Shown here: positions 7,494 to 15,468 of the stretch, piece by piece
Position numbering within the stretch: position 1 is the first letter of the stretch
Layout of the letters: each line of letters opens with the position of its first letter
Assembly: GCA_958443615.1 (NCBI GenBank)
Contig: CAUCLI010000011.1
Span: 1 to 42,556, forward strand
Source: an uncultured Collinsella sp.
GTDB taxonomy: Bacteria; Actinomycetota; Coriobacteriia; Coriobacteriales; Coriobacteriaceae
Direction: 5' to 3'
DNA length: 42,556 bases
Notes under the pieces: model-generated
The model's input: the letters and a program-made list of their open reading frames with translations, nothing else
The model's database searches: none
Told to the model about the DNA's origin: nothing
Position numbers and translations under genes: made by a program

Positions 7494-9371
7494 ATGCGAG
7501 TTCCCTATGAGAACCGCTTCCACGAGCTCGAGCCCCTGCTCGCGCGCGTGGAGAAACCCACTCGCTACATCGACCACGAGTGGGGGGCGCTGTACAAGCC
7601 GGAGGCCGAGCACCGCTGCGTGCTGATCTACCCCGACGTGTACGAGGTGGGCCTGCCCAACCAGGGCATCGCCATCCTGTACCGCAACCTCAACGAGGCC
7701 GAGGGGCTTTCCTGCGAGCGCGGCTACATCCCGTGGGTCGACATGGCCGATGAGATGCGCGCCGCCGGAATCCCGCTGCTCTCGCTCGAGGGCGCTGCCC
7801 CCATCGCGTCCTTCGACGTCGTGGGCTTCCACGTTCCGCATGAGATGGCGTGCACCAACTACCTCGAGGGCCTCGACCTCGCGGGCATCCCGCTCCACGC
7901 GGCCGATCGCGGCGAGGACGACCCCATCGTCATCTGCGGTGGCCCTTCCGTCTACAACCCCGAGCCCCTGGCCCCGTTCTTCGACTGCATGATGATCGGT
8001 GAGGGCGAGGAGCAGATCGTGGAGTTCTGCCAGCGCCATCGCGAACTGCGCGATGCGCGTGTGCCCCGCGCCGAGATGCTTCGCGAGCTCTCGAAGATCG
8101 GCGGCGTCTATGTCCCGTCGCTCTACGAGGTGCGCCATGACGAGCCCTGCTCGCCGCATGGCTACACGGTCCCGCGCGAGGGTGAGCAGGTCCCGCCGGT
8201 CGTGTACAAGCGCGTGGTGAAGGACTTCGGCGCCACCAACCCGGTCCCGCAGGCCGTCGTTCCCTATATGCAGATCGTCCAGGACCGCCTCTGCGTCGAG
8301 GTGCTGCGCGGCTGTGCGCGCGGCTGCCGCTTCTGCCAGGCGGGCATGACGTACCGCCCGGTGCGCGAGCGCTCCGCCGACCAGGTCGTCTCCGCCGTGA
8401 CCGGCGGCCTGGCCCACATGGGCTACGACGAGGTGTCGCTCAACTCGCTCTCCACCACCGATCACTCCAGGTGCGCCGAGATGCTCAACCGCCTCAACAA
8501 GCGCCTGGGTGACACCGGCATCTCCATCTCCGTGCCGTCTCAGCGCCTCGACTCCTTCGGCGTGGATATGGCCGCTGCCGTGGCGGGGGAGAAGAAGGGC
8601 GGTCTCACCTTCGCGCCCGAGGCCGGCAGTCAGCGCATGCGCGACATCATCAACAAGAATGTGACCGAGGAGGACCTCGAGCGCGCCACGCGCGCCGCGT
8701 TCGAGGCCGGTTGGCGTCGCGTCAAGCTGTACTTCATGATGGGCCTGCCGGGGGAGACCGACGAGGACATCGTCGCCATCGCCCAGCTCGCCGACCATAC
8801 GCTCGAGATCGCGCGCGAGGTCGTGCCCAAGGAGCAGCGCGGCGGCATCTCCGTCTCCATCTCCGTGTCGGTGTTCATCCCCAAGGCCCACACCCCTTTC
8901 CAGTGGTGCCCGCAGCTCGATGATGCCGAGGTCAAGCGTCGCCAGCAGCTGCTCTTCCATTCGGTGAGGAACCGCGCCGTCCGCATCCACTGCCACGACG
9001 CCGCAACCTCGCTGGTCGAGGCGGTCATGAGCCGCGGCGGCCGCGACATCGCTCCTCTCATCGAGGGCGCCTGGAGGCGCGGCCAGCGCTTCGACGCCTG
9101 GACCGAGCAGTTCGAGCTCGAGCGCTGGGAGCAGGCCGCCGCCGAGCTCGGCATGGACCTGAGGGCCCTTGCCCAGGAGTCCTTCGAGCTCGATTGGCGC
9201 CTGCCCTGGGAGCATGTGAGCCCGGGCGTGTCCCGCGGGTTCCTCCTGCGCGAGTACCGTCGATCCCTCGAGGGCGTCACTACGCCCGACTGCACTCGCG
9301 AGTCTTGCACGGGCTGCGGCGTGTGCCCGACCCTGAAAGCCGACAACGTCTTGGTTGGTGAGCGCGCATGA
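7494..9371 (+). CDS. TIGR03960-family B12-binding-type radical SAM protein
   Basis: A 625-residue radical SAM enzyme of unknown substrate. The N-terminal ~200 residues look like a cobalamin-binding-type alpha/beta domain (VLIYPDVYEVGLPNQG, VVGFHVPHEM, VICGGPSVYNPEP). The radical SAM core has CARGCRFC (Cys 274, 278, 281) to bind the 4Fe-4S cluster. The C-terminus has a further group C-x4-C-x2-C-x2-C (Cys 600, 605, 608, 611), likely an auxiliary cluster or metal site. Start ATG follows AAGGAGG. It overlaps the next gene by ATGA, its dedicated partner TIGR03936. The pair classically sits beside an RNase G gene and rplU-rpmA; here rng is missing but L21/L27 follow, which suggests a role in RNA or ribosome modification (inference). 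Confidence 0.92.
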   Translation: MRVPYENRFHELEPLLARVEKPTRYIDHEWGALYKPEAEHRCVLIYPDVYEVGLPNQGIAILYRNLNEAEGLSCERGYIPWVDMADEMRAAGIPLLSLEGAAPIASFDVVGFHVPHEMACTNYLEGLDLAGIPLHAADRGEDDPIVICGGPSVYNPEPLAPFFDCMMIGEGEEQIVEFCQRHRELRDARVPRAEMLRELSKIGGVYVPSLYEVRHDEPCSPHGYTVPREGEQVPPVVYKRVVKDFGATNPVPQAVVPYMQIVQDRLCVEVLRGCARGCRFCQAGMTYRPVRERSADQVVSAVTGGLAHMGYDEVSLNSLSTTDHSRCAEMLNRLNKRLGDTGISISVPSQRLDSFGVDMAAAVAGEKKGGLTFAPEAGSQRMRDIINKNVTEEDLERATRAAFEAGWRRVKLYFMMGLPGETDEDIVAIAQLADHTLEIAREVVPKEQRGGISVSISVSVFIPKAHTPFQWCPQLDDAEVKRRQQLLFHSVRNRAVRIHCHDAATSLVEAVMSRGGRDIAPLIEGAWRRGQRFDAWTEQFELERWEQAAAELGMDLRALAQESFELDWRLPWEHVSPGVSRGFLLREYRRSLEGVTTPDCTRESCTGCGVCPTLKADNVLVGERA

Positions 9372-10213
9372 CGAACGCATCCGAACCCACGCTCTTCCGG
9401 CTCCGCGTGGCCTATCCCAAGTTGGGGCGTCTCAAGTACCTGGGTCACCTCGAGCTGATCCACACCGTCGAGCAGGTCGTCCGCCGCGCAAAACTGCCCT
9501 ATGCGGTCACGCAGGGCTTCTCGCCGCACATGCGCATCGCCTACACCTCCGCGCTGCCGGTGGGGACGTCGTCCACGGCGGAGTACTTCGATGTGTATCT
9601 GACGGAGCTCATTTCCGTCGGCGACGCGCTCGCGCGCCTGCAGGACGCCGCCCCCATAGACCTGCGCCCGATCGACGCCGCATATGTGGAGCTCCGTCGT
9701 CCGGCACTCACCGCCGAGATCACGCTTGTCGACTATCTGATCGAGCTCTCGTTTTCGCAGGGATCCGGTGCCTCGGTCGAGAAGCTCTCCGACGTTTTCT
9801 CATCTTGGTGGTTCACAGACAATGACCTGCAGATCCCCTATAGGCGTGGCAAGAAATCCAAGTCCTTGGACTTGAAGCGCGTCTTGTCTCAGGCCAATTT
9901 CCTGCCCTCACCCGAGGGTCGTGCCTGGGTCGAGCTCAAGACACGGTGCGACAACGACGGCTCTTTGCGGCCTGAAATCCTCATCGCCGCATTCGACCAG
10001 GGCTTGCGCGGCCTTGTTCCCGGTGTTGACGAGGAGATCATCTCGACGGGAATCCAGCAGCTCAGCACGATCGAGAGTTATCGCGTAGAGCGTTCTGGGC
10101 AGCGCATCTCCATGGAAAACGGGGGAGAGGCGGAGCCGCTCGGACGCATGCTCGAGGTGCCATCTGACAGCCTCTCGAGCGAGCGCTCGGCGTGGGCTTT
10201 GTCGAACCTGTGA
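9368..10213 (+). CDS. TIGR03936-family radical SAM-linked protein (DUF2344)
   Basis: A 281-residue protein found as a partner or C-terminal fusion of TIGR03960 radical SAM enzymes. The family signature is visible at the N-terminus: RLRVAYPKLGRLKYLGHLE, then VEQVVRRAKLPYAVTQGFSPHMRIAYTSALPVGTSS. The middle contains a conserved-type PIDLRPIDAAYVELRRPALT stretch. No cysteine motif for a cluster is present, so it is probably a substrate-binding or scaffold subunit. Its ATG overlaps the stop of the radical SAM gene (ATGA), indicating translational coupling. The C-terminal ~60 residues (after ISTGIQQLS) are polar and may be disordered. The biochemical role of the pair is unknown. Confidence 0.9.
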   Translation: MTNASEPTLFRLRVAYPKLGRLKYLGHLELIHTVEQVVRRAKLPYAVTQGFSPHMRIAYTSALPVGTSSTAEYFDVYLTELISVGDALARLQDAAPIDLRPIDAAYVELRRPALTAEITLVDYLIELSFSQGSGASVEKLSDVFSSWWFTDNDLQIPYRRGKKSKSLDLKRVLSQANFLPSPEGRAWVELKTRCDNDGSLRPEILIAAFDQGLRGLVPGVDEEIISTGIQQLSTIESYRVERSGQRISMENGGEAEPLGRMLEVPSDSLSSERSAWALSNL

Positions 10214-10242
10214 ATATGCAGGGAGAACGTTGAATATATCCG

Positions 10243-10271
10243 TTGACGCGCCATAATCCACCTGATACCAT
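10243..10271 (+). promoter_or_regulatory. Candidate sigma-70 type promoter for rplU-rpmA
   Basis: TTGACG (10243-10248), a 17-base spacer, then TACCAT (10266-10271), about 40 bases before the L21 start. The -35 box matches 5 of 6 and the -10 box 4 of 6 consensus positions. The short leader leaves little room for an L21 leader RNA. Confidence 0.5.
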
Positions 10272-10310
10272 ATCCGACTGTTGCACAACTGATGCATGAA
10301 GGGCAAGAAC

Positions 10311-10676
10311 ATGTACGCAATCGTTTCTACGGGCGGCAAGCAGTATAAAGTCGCCACCGATGACGTCATCACCGTTGAGAAGATCGAGGGCGAGGCCGGC
10401 TCCAAGGTCGAGCTCGAGGTCATTTTCCTCAACGACGGCAAGAAGATCGTCACGGATCCTGCCAAGCTCGCCAAGGCAAAGGTCACTGCTGAGATCCTGG
10501 AGCAGTTCAAGGGCGAGAAGCAGCTCGTCTACAAGTTCCACAAGCGCAAGCGCTACCACCGCCTCAAGGGCCATCGTCAGCAGCTCACCAAGCTGAAGAT
10601 CACCAAGGTCCAGGCCACTTCCCGCGCCAAGAAGACCACCAAGGTCGAGGAGCCCGAGGCTCCCGTCGCCGAGTAG
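10311..10676 (+). CDS. rplU: 50S ribosomal protein L21
   Basis: L21 binds 23S rRNA in the large subunit, next to L20. The 121-residue product starts MYAIVSTGGKQYKV, the standard L21 N-terminus, which decides ATG 10311 over the in-frame ATG at 10296; AAGGGC lies before it. The signature FHKRKRYHRLKGHRQQLTKLKI is present in two parts: the basic rRNA-binding loop, then the final strand near residue 103. An extra ~18-residue tail rich in Lys, then Glu/Pro/Ala (KKTTKVEEPEAPVAE) extends past the usual end of about 103 residues. It is followed 38 bases later by rpmA, as in nearly all bacteria. Confidence 0.97.
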   Translation: MYAIVSTGGKQYKVATDDVITVEKIEGEAGSKVELEVIFLNDGKKIVTDPAKLAKAKVTAEILEQFKGEKQLVYKFHKRKRYHRLKGHRQQLTKLKITKVQATSRAKKTTKVEEPEAPVAE

Positions 10677-10714
10677 TCGACCATTTGTAGTTAGTTAGAG
10701 AGCAGGTACCTGAC

Positions 10715-10969
10715 ATGGCACACAAAAAAGGTCTCGGTTCCTCCCGCAATGGTCGCGACTCCCGCGGCCAGCGTCTGGGCACCAAGCGTTTTGACGGTCA
10801 GACCGTGAAGGCCGGCGAGATTCTCGTCCGCCAGAACGGCACCCACATCCACCCCGGCGAGAACGTCGGCCGTGGCAAGGACGACACCCTCTTCGCGCTC
10901 GTCGAGGGCAAGGTCAAGTTCACCAAGGGCCTCAAGCATCGCGTGAACGTGTATCCCGTCGAGGCGTAA
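10715..10969 (+). CDS. rpmA: 50S ribosomal protein L27
   Basis: L27 has a flexible N-terminal arm that reaches the peptidyl transferase centre. The 84-residue product begins MAHKKGLGSSRNGRDS, so the mature arm is encoded directly and there is no cleavable N-terminal extension like that of Firmicutes L27 (processed by Prp). The signature GQTVKAGEILVRQNGTHIHP and GRGKDDTLFALVEGKV are clear. It ends 30 bases before a strong terminator, so rplU-rpmA form a two-gene unit or the end of the radical SAM operon. Confidence 0.97.
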   Translation: MAHKKGLGSSRNGRDSRGQRLGTKRFDGQTVKAGEILVRQNGTHIHPGENVGRGKDDTLFALVEGKVKFTKGLKHRVNVYPVEA

Positions 10970-10998
10970 TCCTCACCCTTTTTGCATTTGCATCTTTT

Positions 10999-11037
10999 GG
11001 GAGACCCTCTGTGCGTTTCGCCCGGAGGGTCTCCTTG
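10999..11037 (+). terminator. Terminator after rpmA
   Basis: GGAGACCCTC (11000-11009) pairs perfectly with GAGGGTCTCC (11025-11034) over a 15-base loop. The tail TTGTGTGT is only moderately U-rich, so termination may be incomplete. Confidence 0.65.
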
Positions 11038-11051
11038 TGTGTAAAAGGGGT

Positions 11052-11193
11052 TATGTGTAAAAAGGGACGGGTGCAAACTGCACATCGCATTTTACACAGG
11101 GGCATTTGGTAAGCTAGTCGCATGTTTACTGCGAATGCGCATCGAGCGCATCGCCGTGGATGTGCAATTTGCACCCGTCCCTTTTTACACATA
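11052..11193. repeat. REPIN-like palindromic element, copy 1 (before obgE)
   Basis: Two 34-base arms (11052-11085 and 11160-11193) are inverted copies with one mismatch (C at 11078 against T) around a 74-base spacer. Each arm carries the core GGGACGGGTGCAAA and starts with TATGTGTAAA. The right arm contains its own palindrome, GTGCAATTTGCAC. The same core forms a second element at 15359-15465, showing that it is a dispersed repeat. It lies between the rpmA terminator and the obgE ribosome binding site and has no coding capacity of its own. Structure matches REP doublets moved by REP-associated tyrosine transposases; none is encoded in this window. Confidence 0.85.
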
Positions 11194-11220
11194 GGGCTTG
11201 TCAACATACAAGGAGGGGCT

Positions 11221-12663
11221 GTGTCCCAGTTCACCGATATTTGCCGCATCAACGTCAAGGGCGGCGACGGCGGTGCCGGCTGCATGTCGTTCCGCCGCGA
11301 GGCCTTCGTCCCCAAGGGCGGCCCTGACGGCGGCGACGGCGGTCATGGCGGCGATGTCGTCATCCAGGCCGACGCCCAGCTCTCGTCGCTCATCGATTAT
11401 CGATTCAAACACCATTTCCGCGCCGAGGCCGGCACGCACGGCAAGGGTTCTCGCAAAGACGGAGCCGACGGCAAGGACCTCGTCCTCAAGGTGCCCATGG
11501 GCACCGTCATCCGCGAGCTCGATCCCACGACGATGGAGCCCGCCTACGATCTGGCCGACCTCACGCACGACGGCGAGCGCGTCGTGGTGGCGCCCGGCGG
11601 CACCGGTGGCCTGGGTAACCCGCACTTCGTGACTTCCACGCGCCGCGCTCCGGCGTTCGCCCAAAAGGGCGAGCCCGCCATCGAGCACTGGATCGAGCTC
11701 GAGATGAAGCTCATGGCCGATGCCGCCCTCGTGGGTTTCCCGAGCGTCGGCAAGTCCTCGCTCATCGCCCGCATGAGCGCCGCCCGTCCCAAGATCGCCG
11801 ACTACCCGTTCACCACGCTCGTGCCCAATCTCGGCATGGTGCGCGCGGGCGAGTACTCCTATGTCGTTGCCGATGTCCCGGGTCTCATCGAGGGTGCGGC
11901 CGAGGGCAAGGGATTGGGCCATCAGTTCCTGCGCCATGTCGAGCGCACGGCCCTGATCCTGCACGTGGTCGACATCACGGGCAGCTATGAGGGGCGCGAT
12001 CCCCTCGAGGATTACCGCATCATCAACGACGAGCTCCGCCGCTATGCCTCTGAGCTCGCCGACCGCCCGCAGATCGTCGTCGCCAACAAGTGCGATGCCT
12101 CCGGCGTGGCCGACCGCGTCCAGGCGCTCAAGATGGCCGCCCTCGAGGACGGCCACGAGTTCTTCGCCGTCTCCGCGTTGACGGGCGCCGGCCTTCAGAC
12201 GCTCATGCTCGCCTGTGGTGAGCGCGTGAGCGAGCTGCGCCGCGCCATCGCCGAGGAGCAGGCGGCTGCCCCCGCCTTCGACGAGGAGAAGTGGGAGCGC
12301 GCCCGCAAGGCTCGCGACAAGCGTTTCCGCGTCCTCGAGGAGGAGCCGGGCGCTTGGCGCGTCACCGGCACCAACCTTGAGCGCATGGTCGTCCAGACCG
12401 ACTGGGAGAACGAAGAGGCCATCATCTACCTGCAGCACCGCATGGCCCGCATGGGCGTGGACGACGCGCTCATCAAGGCCGGCTGCAAGAATGGCGATGA
12501 GGTCCGCATCCTCGGCTACGCCTTCGATTTCGAGGGTGTCGACGACGATGTGGATTACGAGGACGACGTCGAGCTCATCGAGTTTGATGGCGACGATGAG
12601 GGGCTTGCAGGCGAGGGTTTTCAGCTCGAGGTCGGTGAGGAGGACCCCGATGTCCTCGCGTGA
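11221..12663 (+). CDS. obgE: Obg-family GTPase (ribosome assembly and stress)
   Basis: Obg is an essential GTPase that binds the 50S subunit and links ribosome maturation to stress signals. The 480-residue product has the glycine-rich Obg fold (INVKGGDGGAGCMSFRREAF onward in parts, KGGPDGGDGGHGG), then the G domain: G1 GFPSVGKSS (about 172), G2 region DYPFTTL, G3 DVPGLIEGA, G4 NKCD and G5 SAL. A C-terminal OCT domain follows (FRVLEEEPGAWRVTG to VRILGYAFDFE) and then an acidic tail. GTG 11221 with AAGGAGGGG is the start; an in-frame ATG at 11122 would read through the upstream repeat. Its last 14 bases overlap nadD. Confidence 0.96.
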   Translation: MSQFTDICRINVKGGDGGAGCMSFRREAFVPKGGPDGGDGGHGGDVVIQADAQLSSLIDYRFKHHFRAEAGTHGKGSRKDGADGKDLVLKVPMGTVIRELDPTTMEPAYDLADLTHDGERVVVAPGGTGGLGNPHFVTSTRRAPAFAQKGEPAIEHWIELEMKLMADAALVGFPSVGKSSLIARMSAARPKIADYPFTTLVPNLGMVRAGEYSYVVADVPGLIEGAAEGKGLGHQFLRHVERTALILHVVDITGSYEGRDPLEDYRIINDELRRYASELADRPQIVVANKCDASGVADRVQALKMAALEDGHEFFAVSALTGAGLQTLMLACGERVSELRRAIAEEQAAAPAFDEEKWERARKARDKRFRVLEEEPGAWRVTGTNLERMVVQTDWENEEAIIYLQHRMARMGVDDALIKAGCKNGDEVRILGYAFDFEGVDDDVDYEDDVELIEFDGDDEGLAGEGFQLEVGEEDPDVLA

Positions 12664-13309
12664 CCGCCTGCTGCCCCCGCTCGGCGACGACCCTGAGCGC
12701 ACGTACCGCCTGGGCATCATGGGTGGAACGTTCGACCCGATCCACTACGGGCACCTGGTCACCGCCGAGCAGGCACGTGAGGCGCTCGATCTTGATCTGG
12801 TGCTGTTCATGCCTGCCGGCTCGCCCGCGTTCAAGCAGGGCAGGCGCGTGAGCGACCCAGAGGATCGCTACGCCATGACGGTGCTGGCGACTGCCGCGAA
12901 CGCGGCGTTTTACGCCAGCCGCTTCGAGATCGATCGTCCCGGCGTGACCTACACGGTCGACACCCTCGGAGAGCTGCGCGCGCGATATCCCGATAACGTC
13001 GAGCTCTACTTCATCACCGGCGCCGACGCGATCATGGATATCCTTGCCTGGCATGATGCGGAGCGCCTCGCATCGCTCGCGACTCTGATCGCCGCGACCC
13101 GCCCCGGGTACGATATCGAGACGGCCAAGGCCCGCATCGCCGCCTCTGGCATCGATTTCGATGTTCGCTATATCGAGATTCCGGCTCTGGCCATCAGCTC
13201 GTCAAGCATCCGCGAGCTCGTGCGCGACGGAAAGAGCGCGCGCTATCTCACGAGCGAGTCGGTGATGGGCTATATCCAGAAGAACGACTTGTACGTCACG
13301 GGAGAATGA
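12650..13309 (+). CDS. nadD: Nicotinate-nucleotide adenylyltransferase
   Basis: NadD joins nicotinate mononucleotide and ATP to give deamido-NAD in NAD synthesis. The 219-residue product has the nucleotidyltransferase motif GGTFDPIHYGHL (HxGH at about 32-35) and the C-terminal ISSSSIRELV corresponding to the ISSTxIR motif. Other family features are FMPAGSPAFKQ and ITGADAIMDILAWHDAERL. ATG 12650 lies inside the end of obgE in another frame, with GAGGAGG six bases before it; the first ~20 residues (to TYRL) are an extra leader. obgE-nadD-yqeK-rsfS is a common order in Gram-positive bacteria. Confidence 0.96.
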   Translation: MSSRDRLLPPLGDDPERTYRLGIMGGTFDPIHYGHLVTAEQAREALDLDLVLFMPAGSPAFKQGRRVSDPEDRYAMTVLATAANAAFYASRFEIDRPGVTYTVDTLGELRARYPDNVELYFITGADAIMDILAWHDAERLASLATLIAATRPGYDIETAKARIAASGIDFDVRYIEIPALAISSSSIRELVRDGKSARYLTSESVMGYIQKNDLYVTGE

Positions 13310-13313
13310 GTAC

Positions 13314-13916
13314 ATGACGCTTTCAGAAGAACAGATCGCCGAGCTCGAGGCCGTTCGCGCCAAGCTCGAGGTGCGCATGGTCGAGAAGCCCCGCCGCTAC
13401 CAGCACTCCCTGGGCGTTGCCAAGACGGCTTGCGAGATCGCCCGCGCGTACGATGTGGACTGCTTCTCGGCTGCCCTTGCGGGGCTTTTGCATGATTGGG
13501 ACAAGGTCTTGGACGATCACGAGCTGCTCGTGAGGGCGGCTCAGTACGGGGTTCGCGTCGCCGGTTCCCCCTCCGCAGCCGTGGGGTTGCTGCACGGCCC
13601 CGTCGCCTCTTATGAGTTGCCGCACATCTTCGAGGGCATCGATGCTTCCGTGTGCCAGGCGGTCGCGAGGCACACGGTCGGAGCGGTCGACATGACGCCG
13701 CTCGACATGGTCGTGTTCGTCGCCGATGCGATCGAGCCCGGCCGCCACGGCGACTACGCCGAGCGTCTGCGCGCCATGGTGGGGGAGTCTTCCCTGGAAG
13801 AGCTGTTCTTCCAAACGTTCGCGCAGGGTCTCGTTTATGTGATTTCGGGTGGACGCTATCTGTACCCGACCGCCGTCGACATCTATAATGCGTACGCAGC
13901 AAAGCGAACGCGCTAA
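13314..13916 (+). CDS. yqeK: YqeK-type HD hydrolase (probable diadenosine tetraphosphatase)
   Basis: Characterised YqeK proteins split Ap4A symmetrically into two ADP, lowering this alarmone. The 200-residue product has the HD-domain metal ligands: H31 in RRYQHSLGVA, H60-D61 in LAGLLHDWDK, further His residues in LLHGPVASYEL and ARHTVG, and D in VFVADAIEPGR, all in YqeK order. It starts ATG four bases after nadD, and rsfS follows within 25 bases, so the three are almost certainly one transcript. The substrate is assigned from the family, not from anything unique in this sequence. Confidence 0.9.
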   Translation: MTLSEEQIAELEAVRAKLEVRMVEKPRRYQHSLGVAKTACEIARAYDVDCFSAALAGLLHDWDKVLDDHELLVRAAQYGVRVAGSPSAAVGLLHGPVASYELPHIFEGIDASVCQAVARHTVGAVDMTPLDMVVFVADAIEPGRHGDYAERLRAMVGESSLEELFFQTFAQGLVYVISGGRYLYPTAVDIYNAYAAKRTR

Positions 13917-13938
13917 CCGATCACAGGAAAGGTTTTCC

Positions 13939-14394
13939 ATGACTGACATGACCGACGATCAGCTTCTCGACTACGCCTCCGGCCTGGGCGCTCATGCCGC
14001 CGAGGGCAACGCCTCCGTCGAGCGCAGCGCCGCTTCCCCCTCCACGTCCGGCGTTCCCGCCATCGAGGTGGCCCGAGCCGCCGCCGACGCGGCCTCGTTC
14101 AAGGGCGCCGAGGACATTTGCATCATCGACCTCACCGAGCTCTCCGATGTCTGCGACTACTTCGTGCTTGCCACCGGCAACAACACGCGCATGGTCGACG
14201 CCATCGTCGACGATGTCGAGGAGAAGGTCGCGAAGGCATTCGGCGAGCATCCGTTCTCGATCGAGGGCCGCGAGGAGCGCAGTTGGATCCTCATGGACTA
14301 CGGTTCGGTCGTCGTCCACTCCTTCACCCCCGAGGCGCGCGAGTACTACCGCCTCGAGAAGCTCTGGGGCGACGCTCCCATCATCGAGCTCTAA
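13939..14394 (+). CDS. rsfS: Ribosomal silencing factor RsfS
   Basis: RsfS binds L14 on the 50S subunit and blocks 30S joining when nutrients are short. The core is recognisable from AIEVARAAADAASFKGAEDI onward: DLTELSDVCDYFVLATGNN, then SWILMDYGSVVVHSFTPEAREYYRLEKLWGDA in parts. The 151-residue product has an extra N-terminal ~38 residues (Thr/Ala/Ser-rich, MTDMTDDQLLDYASGLG) compared with the ~110-residue family norm. ATG 13939 has AGGAAAGG before it, so the extension appears real rather than a wrong start. It is the last gene of the obgE operon and is followed by a hairpin shared with the convergent glycosyltransferase. Confidence 0.94.
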   Translation: MTDMTDDQLLDYASGLGAHAAEGNASVERSAASPSTSGVPAIEVARAAADAASFKGAEDICIIDLTELSDVCDYFVLATGNNTRMVDAIVDDVEEKVAKAFGEHPFSIEGREERSWILMDYGSVVVHSFTPEAREYYRLEKLWGDAPIIEL

Positions 14395-14423
14395 TTTCGG
14401 CGTATCGCCACACACGGGGTGTA

Positions 14424-14454
14424 CGCAAAAGGGCAGGCCATGGTGTCTGCCCTT
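14424..14454 (-). terminator. Bidirectional terminator between rsfS and the glycosyltransferase gene
   Basis: AAGGGCAG (14429-14436) pairs with CTGCCCTT (14447-14454) around a 10-base loop. Read on the minus strand the stem is followed by TTTTGCG, so it fits best as the terminator of the minus-strand gene ending at 14489. It may also stop rsfS transcripts. Confidence 0.6.
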
Positions 14455-14488
14455 ACTCGTATCTGCAGAGTATTCGGATCTTCGCTCG

Positions 14489-15313
14489 CTATATTCGGCG
14501 GGCGAGCGCGGCGTAGTGCTTGTACAGCGCCGCGAATTGGCCGCGGTACTTTGGCGCCCATGGTTTATCTCTGCCGCAGAAGTGCAAGATCGCGGTGTTG
14601 TCCATAACCCAATCGAGCGTTGCCTCGCCGCCGGTTCGGATGATGTTGTCGGGATATTTCCGCGCGTCGTAATTCCACACCTGGTCGGGGACGGGCAATG
14701 TGTGCTCGCTATACAGGGCGTTGAAGATGTCCTGGTCGGGGAACAGCAGCTTTCGTTCGTGCTCCATGGCAAAAGCAAAGATCTCGTCGGGGTCGATGAG
14801 TGCTTTGGCACGCGGCATGTCCATGAGGATCACGCCGGTGTTGAAGTAGAGCTCGCTCGTGTTGAGGCGCACGTTGTTGAGGGCAGTCGCCGGGTGGATC
14901 GCATCGGTATGGGAAGCGGCGGCGAATGCGAAGTCGCCCAGCTCGATGTCGAAGAGCGGCGCGAGCGGGTTGATGATGAGGATGTCGGGGTCGAGATACA
15001 GGACACGGTTTATATCGGCGTCGATGACATGCGGCGACAGCATGCGGTAGTACATCTCCTGCGGGTATCGCTCGCTTGAGCGGGCATGCGCGAAGAGCGC
15101 CTGGTCCACCATGCGGGGCGCCAGCTCGATCTCGATGTGCCCGCAAAAATCCGCAAGAGATTCGAGCGCCGCCTGCGGGATGCCGCGGTGAAGGAGCCAG
15201 ACTCGGATGCTTCCCGCCCGGTTGTTTGCGCGCAGTGACAGCAGCATGGTACGGAGTGGGCCGAGGTATCCCTCATCACAGGTAACGATGATTTCGAGGG
15301 TGCGCTGCGTCAT
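14489..15313 (-). CDS. Glycosyltransferase family 8 protein
   Basis: A 274-residue GT-A fold glycosyltransferase that probably transfers a sugar from a UDP donor to a cell-surface glycan or lipopolysaccharide-like acceptor. Family 8 features are the N-terminal LEIIVTCDEGYLGPLRTML, the metal-binding DxD as YLDPDILII, YFNTGVILMDM, FPDQDIFNALY and the final AILHFCGRDKPW. The start ATG at 15313 has TAAGGAG before it on the minus strand; an upstream TTG in frame lacks one. It is transcribed toward rsfS. It and dinB are the only minus-strand genes, separated by a palindromic repeat, so the island may have been acquired or inverted separately. Donor and acceptor cannot be told. Confidence 0.9.
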   Translation of the reverse strand: MTQRTLEIIVTCDEGYLGPLRTMLLSLRANNRAGSIRVWLLHRGIPQAALESLADFCGHIEIELAPRMVDQALFAHARSSERYPQEMYYRMLSPHVIDADINRVLYLDPDILIINPLAPLFDIELGDFAFAAASHTDAIHPATALNNVRLNTSELYFNTGVILMDMPRAKALIDPDEIFAFAMEHERKLLFPDQDIFNALYSEHTLPVPDQVWNYDARKYPDNIIRTGGEATLDWVMDNTAILHFCGRDKPWAPKYRGQFAALYKHYAALARRI

Positions 15314-15358
15314 GAGTCTCCTTAACAAGGTCGTTGTGCGGCGGGCTATAGGCCGCTT

Positions 15359-15465
15359 GGTGTGTAATTGGGGACGGGTGCAAATTACACATCGCGCTGA
15401 CTGGCTGTGCGTGCGATGCGCGTCCTTGCCGATGTGTAATTTGCACCCGTCCCCAATTACACACC
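15359..15465. repeat. REPIN-like palindromic element, copy 2 (between dinB and the glycosyltransferase)
   Basis: Two 36-base arms (15359-15394 and 15430-15465) are perfect inverted copies around a 35-base spacer. The arms share the GGGACGGGTGCAAA core with copy 1. Within one arm GTGTAATT and AATTACAC can also pair, giving a hairpin whose loop holds GGGGACGGG. Just beyond, CCAATTACACATC (15465-15477) repeats the arm end and provides the dinB stop codon. Confidence 0.9.
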
Positions 15466-15468
15466 CAA

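Noticed and set aside
6897..9380. An 827-codon minus-strand open frame opposite the radical SAM gene
   Set aside because: Low-complexity Asp/Leu/Gly/His composition typical of the reverse reading of high-GC genes; the plus-strand gene is certain.
11122..11220. N-terminal extension of ObgE from ATG 11122
   Set aside because: It would translate a repeat arm, has no ribosome binding site, and GTG 11221 has AAGGAGGGG and matches the family N-terminus.
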